A stretch of 44,995 nt of DNA from an uncultured Bacilli bacterium (GCA_934096535.1 CAKOMC010000007.1:1-44995); one strand, 5' to 3'. Counted from the first letter of the stretch, positions 6,575 to 15,384 are shown. Made by a program: numbers and translations. The notes: generated by a model not told the origin, from the sequence alone.

Positions 6575-8677
6575 ATGTACGAAGATACTAAATATCAATT
6601 AAAAATTAATTGGAAAAATATTTTATTTGTTGTTGGTGTAATTGCGTTAACAGTAATTGTTATGATGCTAATTATGCCAAAAACTAATAAAGATGCTAAT
6701 TACAAACAAGCATTTACAACAAATTTAAATATTATGAAAGAAGCCGCTAAAAGTTATTATACTTCTAGTGGTAATATGCCAGAAAATATTGGTGAATCAT
6801 CTACTATTAATTTAGATAGTATGATAAGCAAAAAATTGGTTTCTGATTTTGTTGATAAGAATAATAAATCTTGTAATAAAACTAATTCTTATGCTCAAAT
6901 AACAAAGACAGGAACAAGTGAGTATGTTTTAAAAACTCAACTTGCTTGTGATACTTCAAGTGATTATGTTTTAGAAACAATTACTACAAGGAATATCACA
7001 AATATTGATAAAGGATCTGATAGTGGTAAAGATTCAACTACTACTGATGATAATAAACAAAATGATGGTATTAATAATAGCGAAGATGATGAAGAAGATA
7101 AAATAAAAGATAATGAAACTGTCGATAAAGATGGTAATGTTATTAAAACTGTAAAAGAATATGAATTTAAGAAACCAGTTTATAATACAAAAAACACTTA
7201 TCGTTGTGAAGATGGTTATAAGTTAGATTCATCAACTAATAGATGTTATAAAGAAGTAACTGGGGAAACAATTCCTGCTACTCCAATATATTTTGAGGAT
7301 AATAAAACTGTAACCGAGGCTAAGAAAAATACAACTGGTGGTTATGATGAAACTGCTACTCCTAAGAAAGAAGTAGATAAAACCGAAACTAAATGTCCTG
7401 CTGGATATACTGAAGTAAATAGTACATGTGTTAAATATGTAGAAGCTACTGTAACCCCAGGTACAACAACTTATACTTGCGATACAAAAAATGGTTATAG
7501 TTATAATTCTATAACAAAAAAATGTGAGAAGCTATTAACTGTAGCACCAACTCAAACTTCAACTACAAAAGATGAGTATTCTTGTAGATATTCATCAGAT
7601 AGTTTGAATTCATTTACAAAACAATGTCGTTATTCTGCTACTATTACAGATAATCGTTATTGTCCTTCTGGTACAACACCAAGTGGTGATAAATGTTTAA
7701 AAACTACGCCAACTTGTGATTGTCCTTCTGGTACAACTAAGGATTCTTTGGGTAGATGTATCGGTAAGGGTAGTAGTGTTCCTGCTACTTGGGATAATGC
7801 TAAATCGTATGGTAGTTATTCTACTGATCAATCAGGTTATACTAGTTCAGGTAAGATTGTATGTAATGCTTCAACTACTATGGGCAAAACTATTTATTCT
7901 TGTAAGAGTATGAATGCTATTTGTTCATCTGGTACATATGATGGTAACGGAAATTGTACTATTGGAAGTACCACTATTACTAATTGTACTCCTGGAACTT
8001 CAAAGACATATGTTGAAATGGAAGGAAAGAAAACTTCAACTTGTGATAAGGGTGGTAAATTATCATTCGACGAATCTACTTGTTATTATGATGCAACTAA
8101 AGAAACTAAGACAGAAACTTCTTATACTTGCGATACGGCTAATGGATATTACATGAATATATTTACTAATACTTGTCAAAAAACTGATTCAGTAGAACCA
8201 ACTAAGAATACTACAGAAACTAAATATACTTGTCCTGCTGGATATAAACAAGAAGGTACTACATGTTATATAACTGCTGAAAAAGAAACAACTACAACAT
8301 ATAAATATTCTTGTCCTGAAGGATTTACTCCAAATGGTACTGGTGAAAATATGACTTGTACAAGACATGTAGAATCTAAGGAAGAATATTATTGCGAAGA
8401 TAAAGATGCTACTTTAGATAAAGAAAATAAAACATGTACAAAAGTAACTAAAGGTACAATTAAAGGCTATGAATGTCCGGACTCCGTCAACTATATATAT
8501 GATGAAGGAACGCATACTTGTGTTAAGAAAACTTTAGATTGTAAAGATCCAATAGTTGATACAGAAGAAAATGTTACATATCAATATAAGTGGAGTACTA
8601 GTGAAAGTCTAGATGGTTGGACTAAAACTGGTAATGAAAGAGAAAAGACAATTAAATCTGATGCCTTAGTAAAATAA
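6575..8677 (+). CDS. Membrane-anchored cysteine-rich repeat surface protein
   Basis: The 700-residue protein has one N-terminal membrane segment (about residues 16-35) and a large extracellular part. Residues 40-140 resemble a pilin-like module: a helix (KQAFTTNLNIMKEAAKSYY), then Cys100 and Cys125 framing a strand region. An acidic Asp/Asn linker (145-190) follows. From 205 to 655 there are about ten or more modules of the form YxC(P)xGY/F-x(6-10)-C, for example CPAGYTEVNSTC and CPSGTTPSGDKC. These are likely small disulfide-bonded units in a stalk. No LPXTG motif or second membrane helix is present. GGGGGA lies before the ATG, and the gene ends at a strong terminator. A role in adhesion or as a surface fibre is inferred. 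Confidence 0.85.
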   Translation: MYEDTKYQLKINWKNILFVVGVIALTVIVMMLIMPKTNKDANYKQAFTTNLNIMKEAAKSYYTSSGNMPENIGESSTINLDSMISKKLVSDFVDKNNKSCNKTNSYAQITKTGTSEYVLKTQLACDTSSDYVLETITTRNITNIDKGSDSGKDSTTTDDNKQNDGINNSEDDEEDKIKDNETVDKDGNVIKTVKEYEFKKPVYNTKNTYRCEDGYKLDSSTNRCYKEVTGETIPATPIYFEDNKTVTEAKKNTTGGYDETATPKKEVDKTETKCPAGYTEVNSTCVKYVEATVTPGTTTYTCDTKNGYSYNSITKKCEKLLTVAPTQTSTTKDEYSCRYSSDSLNSFTKQCRYSATITDNRYCPSGTTPSGDKCLKTTPTCDCPSGTTKDSLGRCIGKGSSVPATWDNAKSYGSYSTDQSGYTSSGKIVCNASTTMGKTIYSCKSMNAICSSGTYDGNGNCTIGSTTITNCTPGTSKTYVEMEGKKTSTCDKGGKLSFDESTCYYDATKETKTETSYTCDTANGYYMNIFTNTCQKTDSVEPTKNTTETKYTCPAGYKQEGTTCYITAEKETTTTYKYSCPEGFTPNGTGENMTCTRHVESKEEYYCEDKDATLDKENKTCTKVTKGTIKGYECPDSVNYIYDEGTHTCVKKTLDCKDPIVDTEENVTYQYKWSTSESLDGWTKTGNEREKTIKSDALVK
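7659..7737 (+). repeat. Intragenic direct repeats encoding cysteine modules
   Basis: A 19-base sequence (ATTGTCCTTCTGGTACAAC) occurs at 7659-7677 and again at 7719-7737, exactly 60 bases apart. Within the same gene a 16-base repeat occurs at 7394-7409 and 8231-8246, and another at 7470-7485 and 8121-8136. They mark recent duplication of cysteine-module coding units. Confidence 0.7.
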
Positions 8678-8687
8678 AAACTAAAAG

Positions 8688-8725
8688 CAATATTGATGAT
8701 AAAATTCATTGATATTGTTTTTTTT
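8688..8725 (+). terminator. Intrinsic terminator of the surface operon
   Basis: A 12-bp stem (8688-8699 with 8706-8717, two G-U pairs) and a 6-base loop are followed by eight T residues. Confidence 0.85.
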
Positions 8726-8732
8726 CTTGCTT

Positions 8733-8759
8733 AAAAAAAGCATGATTTTAACATGCTTT
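8733..8759 (-). terminator. Intrinsic terminator for 8782-9246
   Basis: On the minus strand an 8-bp perfect stem AAAGCATG/CATGCTTT (8759-8752 with 8744-8737) with a 7-base loop is followed by a T run. It is oriented for the convergent membrane-protein gene. Confidence 0.75.
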
Positions 8760-8781
8760 AGATAGGTTTTAAGTATTTTTT

Positions 8782-9246
8782 TTATTTGAAAATTTTTTCA
8801 GAAATTTTATTTCTTAGTAAATTTATAGCTTTCTCGGTTGAGGCGTCATAGTAAGGAAAATAGAAAGTACCGGCATTAATTATTTTTACTTCGTACTGTT
8901 TAATTTTTTTCTTGAAAATTAAAAATCTATCGATGTATTCGGTTTCGGTAATACTATCTACCTCTTTGTATCTGATGGCCATTGTTTTACGGTAAGTAGT
9001 GTAATAGAATTCATTATCAAAAAATTCAAATGAACCTTTGGTTATACAGGCTTTCTTTTTAACAAAATACATCCAGACTAGAATGAGAATACCACATGCA
9101 ATAATAGCGGGAATAAATAAATATAATAAAAATATTTCACGATATAAGACAATTATAATTAAAATATACAATATTAAAAAGAGCGGAGATATTTTTTTGA
9201 AAAAGCGGTTATTTTTGTATTTAAACTCATATTTATTGTTATTCAT
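8782..9246 (-). CDS. Small membrane protein with possible bacterial PH-like domain
   Basis: The 154-residue protein has two hydrophobic helices forming a hairpin (about residues 21-35 and 39-62) after a basic N-terminus. The following cytosolic part (70-154) is beta-rich, with alternating hydrophobic strands (ACITKGSFEFFDNEFYYTT, IRYKEVDSITETEY, YEVKIINAGTFYFPYY) and a C-terminal helix. Two membrane helices followed by such a sheet is the arrangement of bPH/YdbT-type or YcxB-like proteins, which is a family-level guess. It is monocistronic on the minus strand, convergent with the surface operon. Only weak ribosome binding (GGTGAAAAC) precedes the ATG at 9246. Confidence 0.7.
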   Translation of the reverse strand: MNNNKYEFKYKNNRFFKKISPLFLILYILIIIVLYREIFLLYLFIPAIIACGILILVWMYFVKKKACITKGSFEFFDNEFYYTTYRKTMAIRYKEVDSITETEYIDRFLIFKKKIKQYEVKIINAGTFYFPYYDASTEKAINLLRNKISEKIFK

Positions 9247-9336
9247 GTTTTCACCTATACCTTAATTTGATTTTATAATATATTAAATGAAAAAACAATT
9301 GATTTATGAAATATTTACGATAATTTTACTTTTTGG

Positions 9337-9365
9337 TTGCATAAAAAATAGCTTTAAATTATAAT
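9337..9365 (+). promoter_or_regulatory. Probable promoter for 9406-10352
   Basis: TTGCAT (9337-9342), a 17-base spacer and a perfect TATAAT (9360-9365) lie 41 bases before the small ORF at 9406. The -35 is the same TTGCAT seen at 2969. Confidence 0.6.
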
Positions 9366-9405
9366 TAAGGTATGATAACCATAGATGGTAGATGGATGAT
9401 TATTT

Positions 9406-9546
9406 ATGAAAAAAAGTTGGGAAGAAATTTATATATATAATGGTGATATTTTACTTGGGTTAGCTAGGATATACAAAAGTCTTAGTAATCTTGGGGAGAT
9501 TAGAATATATATGAATTTAAAAGATTATAAAATAGTAAAGGAATAA
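9406..9546 (+). CDS. 46-residue small protein coupled to the HPt-receiver gene
   Basis: The ORF encodes a protein beginning MKKSWEEIYIYNGDILLG and ending DYKIVKE. It has no membrane segment or recognised family. Its TAA stop shares the A of the next ATG (TAATG at 9544-9548), which suggests translational coupling. A consensus-like promoter lies just upstream. The ribosome binding site is weak (GGATGATT), so expression is not assured. It may be a true small regulator or a translated leader for the HPt-receiver gene; the spacing supports one transcript. Confidence 0.55.
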   Translation: MKKSWEEIYIYNGDILLGLARIYKSLSNLGEIRIYMNLKDYKIVKE

Positions 9547-10352
9547 TGAATATGGATATTAATTTTTTGAAACAAAATGGTGTAGATACAGATAAAGCTT
9601 TAGAGCTTTTTGGAGACATGGATATTTACAATGAGACTTTTCAGGATTATTTAGATGGTATTGATGAAAAGTTGAATAATTTAAAAAGAAGCAAAGATAA
9701 TGAAAATTGGCAAGATTATGGAATTTTTGCACATTCCATTAAAAGTGATGCTAGATATTTAGGATTTACCAAAGAAGCGGAGATATTTTTACAACATGAA
9801 ATGGCCGGCAAACAAGAAAATCAGCATTTTATTGAAAAAGAATATGATAACTTATTAAAAACAGTAAGTTATATGACATCTATAGTAAAAAGATACTTAA
9901 ATGGCGAGAAAGCTTTATCACGCATGCCAGAACCAGAAGTAAGACCAGTAGCTAATGTTGTAACGGCACCTTTAGAAAATGTAGTTCTAATAGCAGATGA
10001 TTCAAAAATTGTTGATAATTTTGCTCTTAAAGTAATGGATGGTATGTATAAGGGAATAATTGCATTAGATGGTAAAGAAGCAATCGATATAATTAGTAGT
10101 AATAAATATAATATTATGGCTATTTTATTAGACTTAAATATGCCTAATGTTGGTGGTTTCGAAGTTTTAGAGTACTTAAAAAATAGTAATCATTATAGTA
10201 AAATTCCAATCTCAATTATAACTGGTGAAGACTCTAAAGATATGATAGATAAGGCATTTAAATATAATATAGTTGATATGTTAGTTAAACCTTTTAGTAA
10301 AAATGACTTTTTAAGAGTTTTAGATAAGACAATTAATCTTAATAAAAATTAA
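9546..10352 (+). CDS. HPt-receiver fusion signalling protein
   Basis: The 268-residue protein joins two phosphorelay domains without a kinase. Residues 5-120 form a histidine phosphotransfer domain with the motif AHSIKSDARYLG, His63 being the likely phosphorylated residue. After a Pro/Val linker, residues 145-265 form a receiver domain. It has the acidic pair Asp151-Asp152, acceptor Asp196 (LLDLNMP), Thr226 (ITGED) and Lys248 (VKPF). No DNA-binding or output domain follows. It may shuttle phosphate between a hybrid kinase and another regulator, or act by protein contact. The start could be ATG 9546 or 9552; the former is coupled to the small ORF. A terminator follows. Confidence 0.88.
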   Translation: MNMDINFLKQNGVDTDKALELFGDMDIYNETFQDYLDGIDEKLNNLKRSKDNENWQDYGIFAHSIKSDARYLGFTKEAEIFLQHEMAGKQENQHFIEKEYDNLLKTVSYMTSIVKRYLNGEKALSRMPEPEVRPVANVVTAPLENVVLIADDSKIVDNFALKVMDGMYKGIIALDGKEAIDIISSNKYNIMAILLDLNMPNVGGFEVLEYLKNSNHYSKIPISIITGEDSKDMIDKAFKYNIVDMLVKPFSKNDFLRVLDKTINLNKN

Positions 10353-10394
10353 CATTAAGTAAATAAAATTGGCGATATTTATAAAAAATCGAAA

Positions 10395-10422
10395 AAATTT
10401 GTAGAAAATACAAGTTTTTTTT
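10395..10422 (+). terminator. Intrinsic terminator after the HPt-receiver gene
   Basis: AAATTTGTA (10395-10403) pairs with TACAAGTTT (10409-10417, one G-U) over a 5-base loop, followed by T residues to 10422. Confidence 0.7.
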
Positions 10423-10500
10423 AAATTTTTGAAGGAAATTTGGCTTGAGGCGGTAATAATATAAGTAGAAGGGTAAATAATATCCTCCATAAGAATATCA

Positions 10501-10529
10501 TTGTCAGAATGAAATTCTTGTGATAGTAT
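10501..10529 (+). promoter_or_regulatory. Candidate promoter of recA
   Basis: TTGTCA (10501-10506), 17 bases and TAGTAT (10524-10529) with an upstream TGA extended -10 lie 36 bases before recA. No CGAAC-N4-GTTCG-type LexA box was seen around it, so SOS control is not evident. Confidence 0.45.
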
Positions 10530-10564
10530 AAATTTAGAAATTCTTTAAAAATAGGAGGTTTGGA

Positions 10565-11617
10565 ATGAAAGATTTAACTATAGAAAAAGATAAAGACAAG
10601 GTTCTTGACCAAGTCCTTGCTGATATTGAAAAACAATTTGGAAAAGGAGCAGTTATGCGATTAGGGTCGCAGGAACATTTGAATGTAGAAGTAGTTCCTA
10701 GTGGTTCTTTAAGTCTGGATATTGCTTTAGGGGTTGGTGGTTATCCCAAAGGACGAATTATTGAAATTTATGGTCCCGAATCTAGTGGTAAAACAACTTT
10801 TGCTCTTCATGCAATTGCTGAAGTCCAAAGAAGAGGAGGGAGAGCAGCTTTTATTGATGCCGAACATGCTTTAGATCCAGTGTATGCTAAAAACTTGGGA
10901 GTTAATATTAATGAATTACTTTTAAGTCAACCTGATACGGGTGAGCAAGCTTTAGAAATATGTGAGGCTTTGGTAAGAAGTGAAGTTGTTAATATTGTAG
11001 TAATCGATTCTGTTGCAGCCCTTGTACCACAGGCCGAAATTGAAGGAGATATGGGAGATAGTCATGTCGGTTTGCAAGCAAGATTAATGAGTCAAGCTTT
11101 AAGAAAATTATCTGGTACTATTAACAAGACTAAAACAACAGCTATATTTATTAACCAATTAAGAGAAAAAGTTGGAGTATTGTTTGGCAATCCTGAAACA
11201 ACAACTGGTGGTCGTGCTTTAAAATTTTATGCTAGTATTCGTCTAGATATAAGAAGAGGAGAACAACTTAAAGATGGCGATAAATTTATCGGCAATAAAA
11301 CTAATATTAAAGTTGTTAAAAATAAAGTAGCACCACCATTTAAGACGGCTTCAGTTGATATAATTTATGGTAGTGGTGTATCACATACTGGCGAAATTTT
11401 AGATATTGCTAGTGATCTTGGCATGATAAATAAAAGCGGAGCATGGTATTCTTACAAAGGTGAAAAAATTGGTCAAGGAAGAGAGAATGCTAAAAATTAT
11501 TTACTCAGCAATCCGACTATTATGAATGAATTAGAGCTTATGATTAGAAAACATTATAATTTTAATGATGTTATGGAAAAAAGTACTGATAAATCAGCTA
11601 AGAAAATCAGTAATTAA
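10565..11617 (+). CDS. recA: Recombinase RecA
   Basis: RecA forms filaments on single-stranded DNA and catalyses strand exchange; it also triggers LexA cleavage where LexA exists. The 350-residue product has the usual length. Walker A GPESSGKTT is at residues 70-77 and the following FALHAIAEVQRRGG block is typical. The conserved INQLREKVGVLFGNPETTTGGRALKFYAS-type core and the C-terminal domain are present. AGGAGGT lies seven bases before the ATG. The gene is monocistronic between a terminator and the promoter of the penicillin-binding protein gene. No terminator is obvious after it. Confidence 0.98.
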   Translation: MKDLTIEKDKDKVLDQVLADIEKQFGKGAVMRLGSQEHLNVEVVPSGSLSLDIALGVGGYPKGRIIEIYGPESSGKTTFALHAIAEVQRRGGRAAFIDAEHALDPVYAKNLGVNINELLLSQPDTGEQALEICEALVRSEVVNIVVIDSVAALVPQAEIEGDMGDSHVGLQARLMSQALRKLSGTINKTKTTAIFINQLREKVGVLFGNPETTTGGRALKFYASIRLDIRRGEQLKDGDKFIGNKTNIKVVKNKVAPPFKTASVDIIYGSGVSHTGEILDIASDLGMINKSGAWYSYKGEKIGQGRENAKNYLLSNPTIMNELELMIRKHYNFNDVMEKSTDKSAKKISN

Positions 11618-11657
11618 CGGGAATTAGAAAAAATTTTAAAAAAGTAAACTATGTGTC

Positions 11658-11686
11658 TTGCAAGTGATTTTTACTTGTGTTACTAT
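11658..11686 (+). promoter_or_regulatory. Probable promoter of the class A PBP gene
   Basis: TTGCAA (11658-11663), a 17-base spacer and TACTAT (11681-11686) lie 33 bases upstream of the start codon. Confidence 0.5.
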
Positions 11687-11719
11687 TAATTGTAGTCATA
11701 AGAAAAGGGGGTCCTTGCA

Positions 11720-13618
11720 ATGTATGTAGTTAATAAAAAGAAGAAGAAAAAAAAGAAATTTCATTTCATTGTGTTTTTAAATTTTCTTCTTTTCTTTTGT
11801 ATAATTATTTCTGTAGGACTCGGTGTTAACTATATTGTTAAGAATGCTCCCGTTTTTGATAAAAGAAATCTTTATATGAGACAATCTACTATTATGTTAG
11901 ATAAAAAAGGCAATGAAATAACAAGACTAGGAACTGAAGACAGAGAACTAGTTAGTTATGATGATTTACCTCAGGTTTTGGTAGATGCCATAGTAGCAGC
12001 TGAAGATTCTAGATATTTTCAGCATCAAGGCTTTGATTTGGTTAGATTTGTTAAAGCTACTATGAACCATTTAAAAGGTGATAGCAATGCTGGTGGCGCT
12101 TCGACAATAACAATGCAAATATCTAAACAAGTATTTACTTCTAATGTTTCTACCGGAATAGAAGGGATAATTAGAAAATTTACCGATATTTATTTATCAA
12201 TGTTTCAGATAGAAAAAAATTATTCAAAGGAAGAAATATTGGAAATATATGTAAATTATCCTTTTTTAGGAGCACATAGTTATGGCGTTGAAATGGCATG
12301 CCAGAATTATTTTGGTAAAAGTGTTCGAGATATAAATTTATCAGAAGCTGCACTTATTGCGGGTTTATTTAACGCACCATCGGATTTTGATCCTTATGAA
12401 AATGTTTATAATGCAACGAAGAGACGCAACGAAGTATTAAATTTAATGTATAGACATGGTTATATAACTAATGAGCAGTTACAAGATGCTTTAAATATTT
12501 CTGTATCAAGTATGTTAATCGCTAAAAAGGCTGGTACCAGTAAATACCAAAGTTTTATTGATACAGTTACTAACGAAATAATAAATGATACTGGGTTAAA
12601 TCCTTATAATGTGCCAATGATTATTCAGACAACTTTAGATACAACCGTTCAAGATGCTGTAAATGATGTTATGAATAATAAGAAAAATTTTAAAGATGAT
12701 GCTATTCAAGCTGGTATTGCCATTACGAGTGTTGCTGATGGTTCAATTATGGCTATTGGGGGTGGTCGCAATAGGACTGGTGCAAGACAATATAACTATG
12801 CTACTGATATTAAACGAGCTCCAGGTTCATCAATAAAGCCGTTTATGGATTATGGACCATACTTTGAATTTAATGGTGGGACCCCAAATGATATAATTTT
12901 GGATGCTCCTTATACTTATTCAGATGGAACAAGAATAGTTAATGCTATGCGTGATTATAAAGGATATATTACAATTAAACAAGCTTTATCAGATTCGAGG
13001 AATATTCCTGCTTTAAAAGTTTTTCAACAAGTTGATAAGAAAAAAATAGCAGATTATGTTCATGCTTTTGGTATTAATTATGGCAAAAACTTATATGAAT
13101 CGGCTTCCATTGGCGCTTTTGAAGGCGTTTCTCCTTTAGAAATGTCGGCGGCTTATGGTACTTACGCTCGTGGTGGTTATTATATTGAACCTTATTCTTA
13201 TACGAGAATAACTTATCGTGATAATAATGAAGTTAAAGAAAAAATATATCAAAAAGAAAAAGTTTGTAGTGAAAAAACAGCTAAGTATATTAATGAAATA
13301 TTACTTTATGCAATTAAATATGGTAAAATTTTAGGAACCTTAGAAGTTGGTAATGCCGAGGTTGCAGGCAAAACAGGAACTACCACTATCGATAGAGCAA
13401 AAACAGAAGCTTTAGGAATTAGTGAGTATTCCGTGTTAGATTCTTGGGCTTGTATTTATAGTAGAGATTATTCTGTCTCATTATGGTATGGTTATGATGA
13501 GGTAACAAGTACTAACTATATGTTAAATATTGATGCTACTTTAGGACGCCGAAGAATAATGAAAAAGTTAGTAAAACAAATGATTTCTGGTAATCAAAAA
13601 TTATTGACTTCGACTTGA
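11720..13618 (+). CDS. Class A penicillin-binding protein (PBP1A-type transglycosylase/transpeptidase)
   Basis: This bifunctional enzyme polymerises lipid II glycan chains and cross-links their peptides outside the membrane. A short, very basic cytosolic tail (nine consecutive Lys) precedes a membrane helix at about residues 15-38. The GT51 domain has AAEDSRYFQHQGFD with catalytic Glu95 and GGASTITMQ. The transpeptidase has SSIK with nucleophile Ser370, SRN at 426-428 and KTGT at 551-554, so both active sites look intact. The 632-residue length is short for PBP1A, with no C-terminal extension. GGGGGTCC precedes the ATG. It ends in TGA, showing that TGA is a stop here. The homopurine run coding the Lys tail could be slippage-prone. 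Confidence 0.95.
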   Translation: MYVVNKKKKKKKKFHFIVFLNFLLFFCIIISVGLGVNYIVKNAPVFDKRNLYMRQSTIMLDKKGNEITRLGTEDRELVSYDDLPQVLVDAIVAAEDSRYFQHQGFDLVRFVKATMNHLKGDSNAGGASTITMQISKQVFTSNVSTGIEGIIRKFTDIYLSMFQIEKNYSKEEILEIYVNYPFLGAHSYGVEMACQNYFGKSVRDINLSEAALIAGLFNAPSDFDPYENVYNATKRRNEVLNLMYRHGYITNEQLQDALNISVSSMLIAKKAGTSKYQSFIDTVTNEIINDTGLNPYNVPMIIQTTLDTTVQDAVNDVMNNKKNFKDDAIQAGIAITSVADGSIMAIGGGRNRTGARQYNYATDIKRAPGSSIKPFMDYGPYFEFNGGTPNDIILDAPYTYSDGTRIVNAMRDYKGYITIKQALSDSRNIPALKVFQQVDKKKIADYVHAFGINYGKNLYESASIGAFEGVSPLEMSAAYGTYARGGYYIEPYSYTRITYRDNNEVKEKIYQKEKVCSEKTAKYINEILLYAIKYGKILGTLEVGNAEVAGKTGTTTIDRAKTEALGISEYSVLDSWACIYSRDYSVSLWYGYDEVTSTNYMLNIDATLGRRRIMKKLVKQMISGNQKLLTST

Positions 13619-13709
13619 TTTAGATATAAAAAAATTATTTAAATTAATTTAAGATTTATAAAAAATATAAACTATAATTTAAAAATTAATGATTAGTAAA
13701 TGTAATAAG

Positions 13710-13749
13710 AAAGAGCAATGGAGATATTAGTCTTTTGGCTCTTTTTCTT
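13710..13749 (+). terminator. Intrinsic terminator between the PBP gene and rny
   Basis: AAAGAGC (13710-13716) pairs with GCTCTTT (13738-13744) over a 21-base loop and is followed by a T-rich tract. It is about 90 bases past the PBP stop. Confidence 0.6.
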
Positions 13750-13762
13750 TTGGGAAAAAACA

Positions 13763-13791
13763 TTGCTAAATCCGCAAAAATTAATTATAAT
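13763..13791 (+). promoter_or_regulatory. Probable promoter of rny
   Basis: TTGCTA (13763-13768), a 17-base spacer and a perfect TATAAT (13786-13791) lie 38 bases upstream of the start codon. Confidence 0.6.
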
Positions 13792-13829
13792 AAAAATATA
13801 GATTAATTTCTATTAGAGGAGAAAATTAT

Positions 13830-15383
13830 ATGGAATTAAATTTATTATCCATTATTTTCTTGATTTTGGGACTTTTTGTCGGGGCAGTTATTGTCATCGT
13901 TACTTATATGATTAGAAAGAAAAATTTAGCTACTAAAGCCGCTGATATGATTAGTGATGCGGTTAGAAAAGCTGAAGAAGCTAAAAAAAATAGTTTAGCT
14001 GAAATAAAAGCTGAGAGTTTGCGGGTTAGAGAAGAAACAGATAAAGAAATAAAAGAGCGTAAACAAGAGCTAAAAGAATTAGAAGATAGACTTGATAAAA
14101 GAGAAACAAATTTAGATAAACGCGAAGAATTATTACAAGTTCGTTCTAATAATTTAGATAAAAAAGATGATGATATCTTAGACAAACAAAAAAAGTTACA
14201 AGATAAAGAAGAGAAAATTGATGAAATATTAAAAAAACAAATGGAAAAACTAGAAGAAATTAGCAAGTTAAAAAGAGATAAAGCTCATGATTTAATTATG
14301 AAAAAAGTTGAAGAAGATATGTCTTTAGAAATTGCTGATTATATTAAAGAAGAGGAACAAAAAGCTAAATTGAATGCTCATGAAGTGGCTAAAGGAATTA
14401 TTGTTTCGGCTATGCAAAGATATTCAGCTGATGTTACTAATGAACAAACAGTTAGTACGATTGCTCTTCCTAGTGATGATATGAAGGGTCGTCTTATTGG
14501 GCGTGAAGGTCGTAATATTAAGACGATTGAAGCAGTTACAGGGGTTGATTTAATAATTGATGATACTCCAGAAGCTATTGTTATATCTTCTTTTGATCCA
14601 TTAAGAAGAGAAATAGCTAAAATTACAATTGAAACCTTAATTAAAGATGGACGCATTCATCCAACTAGAATTGAAGAAGTTTATACAAAGATTTGTAATG
14701 ATATAAATACTAAAATTACCGATTTAGGTAATAGTGCAATATATGATTTAAGTCTTGGCAAAGTTGATGCTGAGCTAATTAATATTATTGGGCGTTTAAA
14801 TTATCGTACTAGTTATGGTCAAAATGCGTTGCAACATTCAATGGAAGTGGCTTATCTTTCTGGACTTATGGCTGCTGAACTAGGTGAAAATGTTATTTTA
14901 GCGCGTCGGGCAGGTTTGCTTCATGATATTGGTAAAGCAATTGACTATGAAGTTGAAGGTTCGCATGTTGAACTAGGTGTAATGCTGGCTAAAAAATATC
15001 ATGAAGATGAAGTAGTTATTAATGCTATTGCATCTCATCATGGGGATACAGAACCTAAAAGTATTATTGCTATTTTAGTTCAAATTGCGGATACTTTGTC
15101 AGCAGCACGCCCAGGGGCTAGAAACGATTCAATAGAAAATTATGTTAAGCGTTTAGAACAATTAGAAGCAATTGGTAATTCTTTTGAAGGGGTTGAAAAA
15201 ACATATGCAATGCAGGCTGGTCGTGAAGTAAGAGTTATGGTTAAACCAGAGGAAATTGATGATGCAAAAGCAAAGATAATTGCTCGTAATATGAAAGAAA
15301 AAATCGAAGCCGAAATGCAATATCCGGGGACAGTTAAAATTACGGTTATTAGAGAAACTAGAGCTTCAGAAGAAGCAAAATAA
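13830..15383 (+). CDS. rny: Ribonuclease Y
   Basis: RNase Y is the membrane-bound endoribonuclease that starts mRNA decay in most Bacillota. The 517-residue product has the standard architecture. A membrane helix is at about 5-27 and a long Lys/Glu coiled coil at 30-190. A KH domain follows with GREGRN at 224-229, and the HD domain has HSMEVAYLS (336 onward) and the metal-binding pair His366-Asp367 in LLHDIGK. The C-terminal domain ends with YPGTVKITVIRETRA, as in the family. AGAGGAG precedes the ATG. It is flanked by its own promoter, and the pseudouridine synthase gene follows with a separate promoter. Confidence 0.97.
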   Translation: MELNLLSIIFLILGLFVGAVIVIVTYMIRKKNLATKAADMISDAVRKAEEAKKNSLAEIKAESLRVREETDKEIKERKQELKELEDRLDKRETNLDKREELLQVRSNNLDKKDDDILDKQKKLQDKEEKIDEILKKQMEKLEEISKLKRDKAHDLIMKKVEEDMSLEIADYIKEEEQKAKLNAHEVAKGIIVSAMQRYSADVTNEQTVSTIALPSDDMKGRLIGREGRNIKTIEAVTGVDLIIDDTPEAIVISSFDPLRREIAKITIETLIKDGRIHPTRIEEVYTKICNDINTKITDLGNSAIYDLSLGKVDAELINIIGRLNYRTSYGQNALQHSMEVAYLSGLMAAELGENVILARRAGLLHDIGKAIDYEVEGSHVELGVMLAKKYHEDEVVINAIASHHGDTEPKSIIAILVQIADTLSAARPGARNDSIENYVKRLEQLEAIGNSFEGVEKTYAMQAGREVRVMVKPEEIDDAKAKIIARNMKEKIEAEMQYPGTVKITVIRETRASEEAK

Positions 15384-15384
15384 A

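Noticed and set aside
6575..6680. Type IV prepilin cleavage site in the cysteine-rich protein
   Set aside because: No Gly-Phe-Thr-Leu-Ile-Glu-like motif precedes the hydrophobic stretch, so only pilin-like shape, not processing, can be suggested.
10423..10564. LexA/SOS box upstream of recA
   Set aside because: I found no CGAAC-N4-GTTCG-like palindrome; the short AAGAAT/ATTCTT inverted repeat is too common in AT-rich DNA to call.
11726..11760. Frameshift in the poly-lysine tract of the penicillin-binding protein
   Set aside because: The frame continues smoothly into a normal membrane helix and a full-length enzyme, so no frameshift is present.
13616..13618. Possible use of TGA as tryptophan, as in Mollicutes
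   Set aside because: TGA ends the penicillin-binding protein gene here and the prp gene at 29852-29854, and tryptophans are encoded by TGG throughout, so the standard bacterial code fits.
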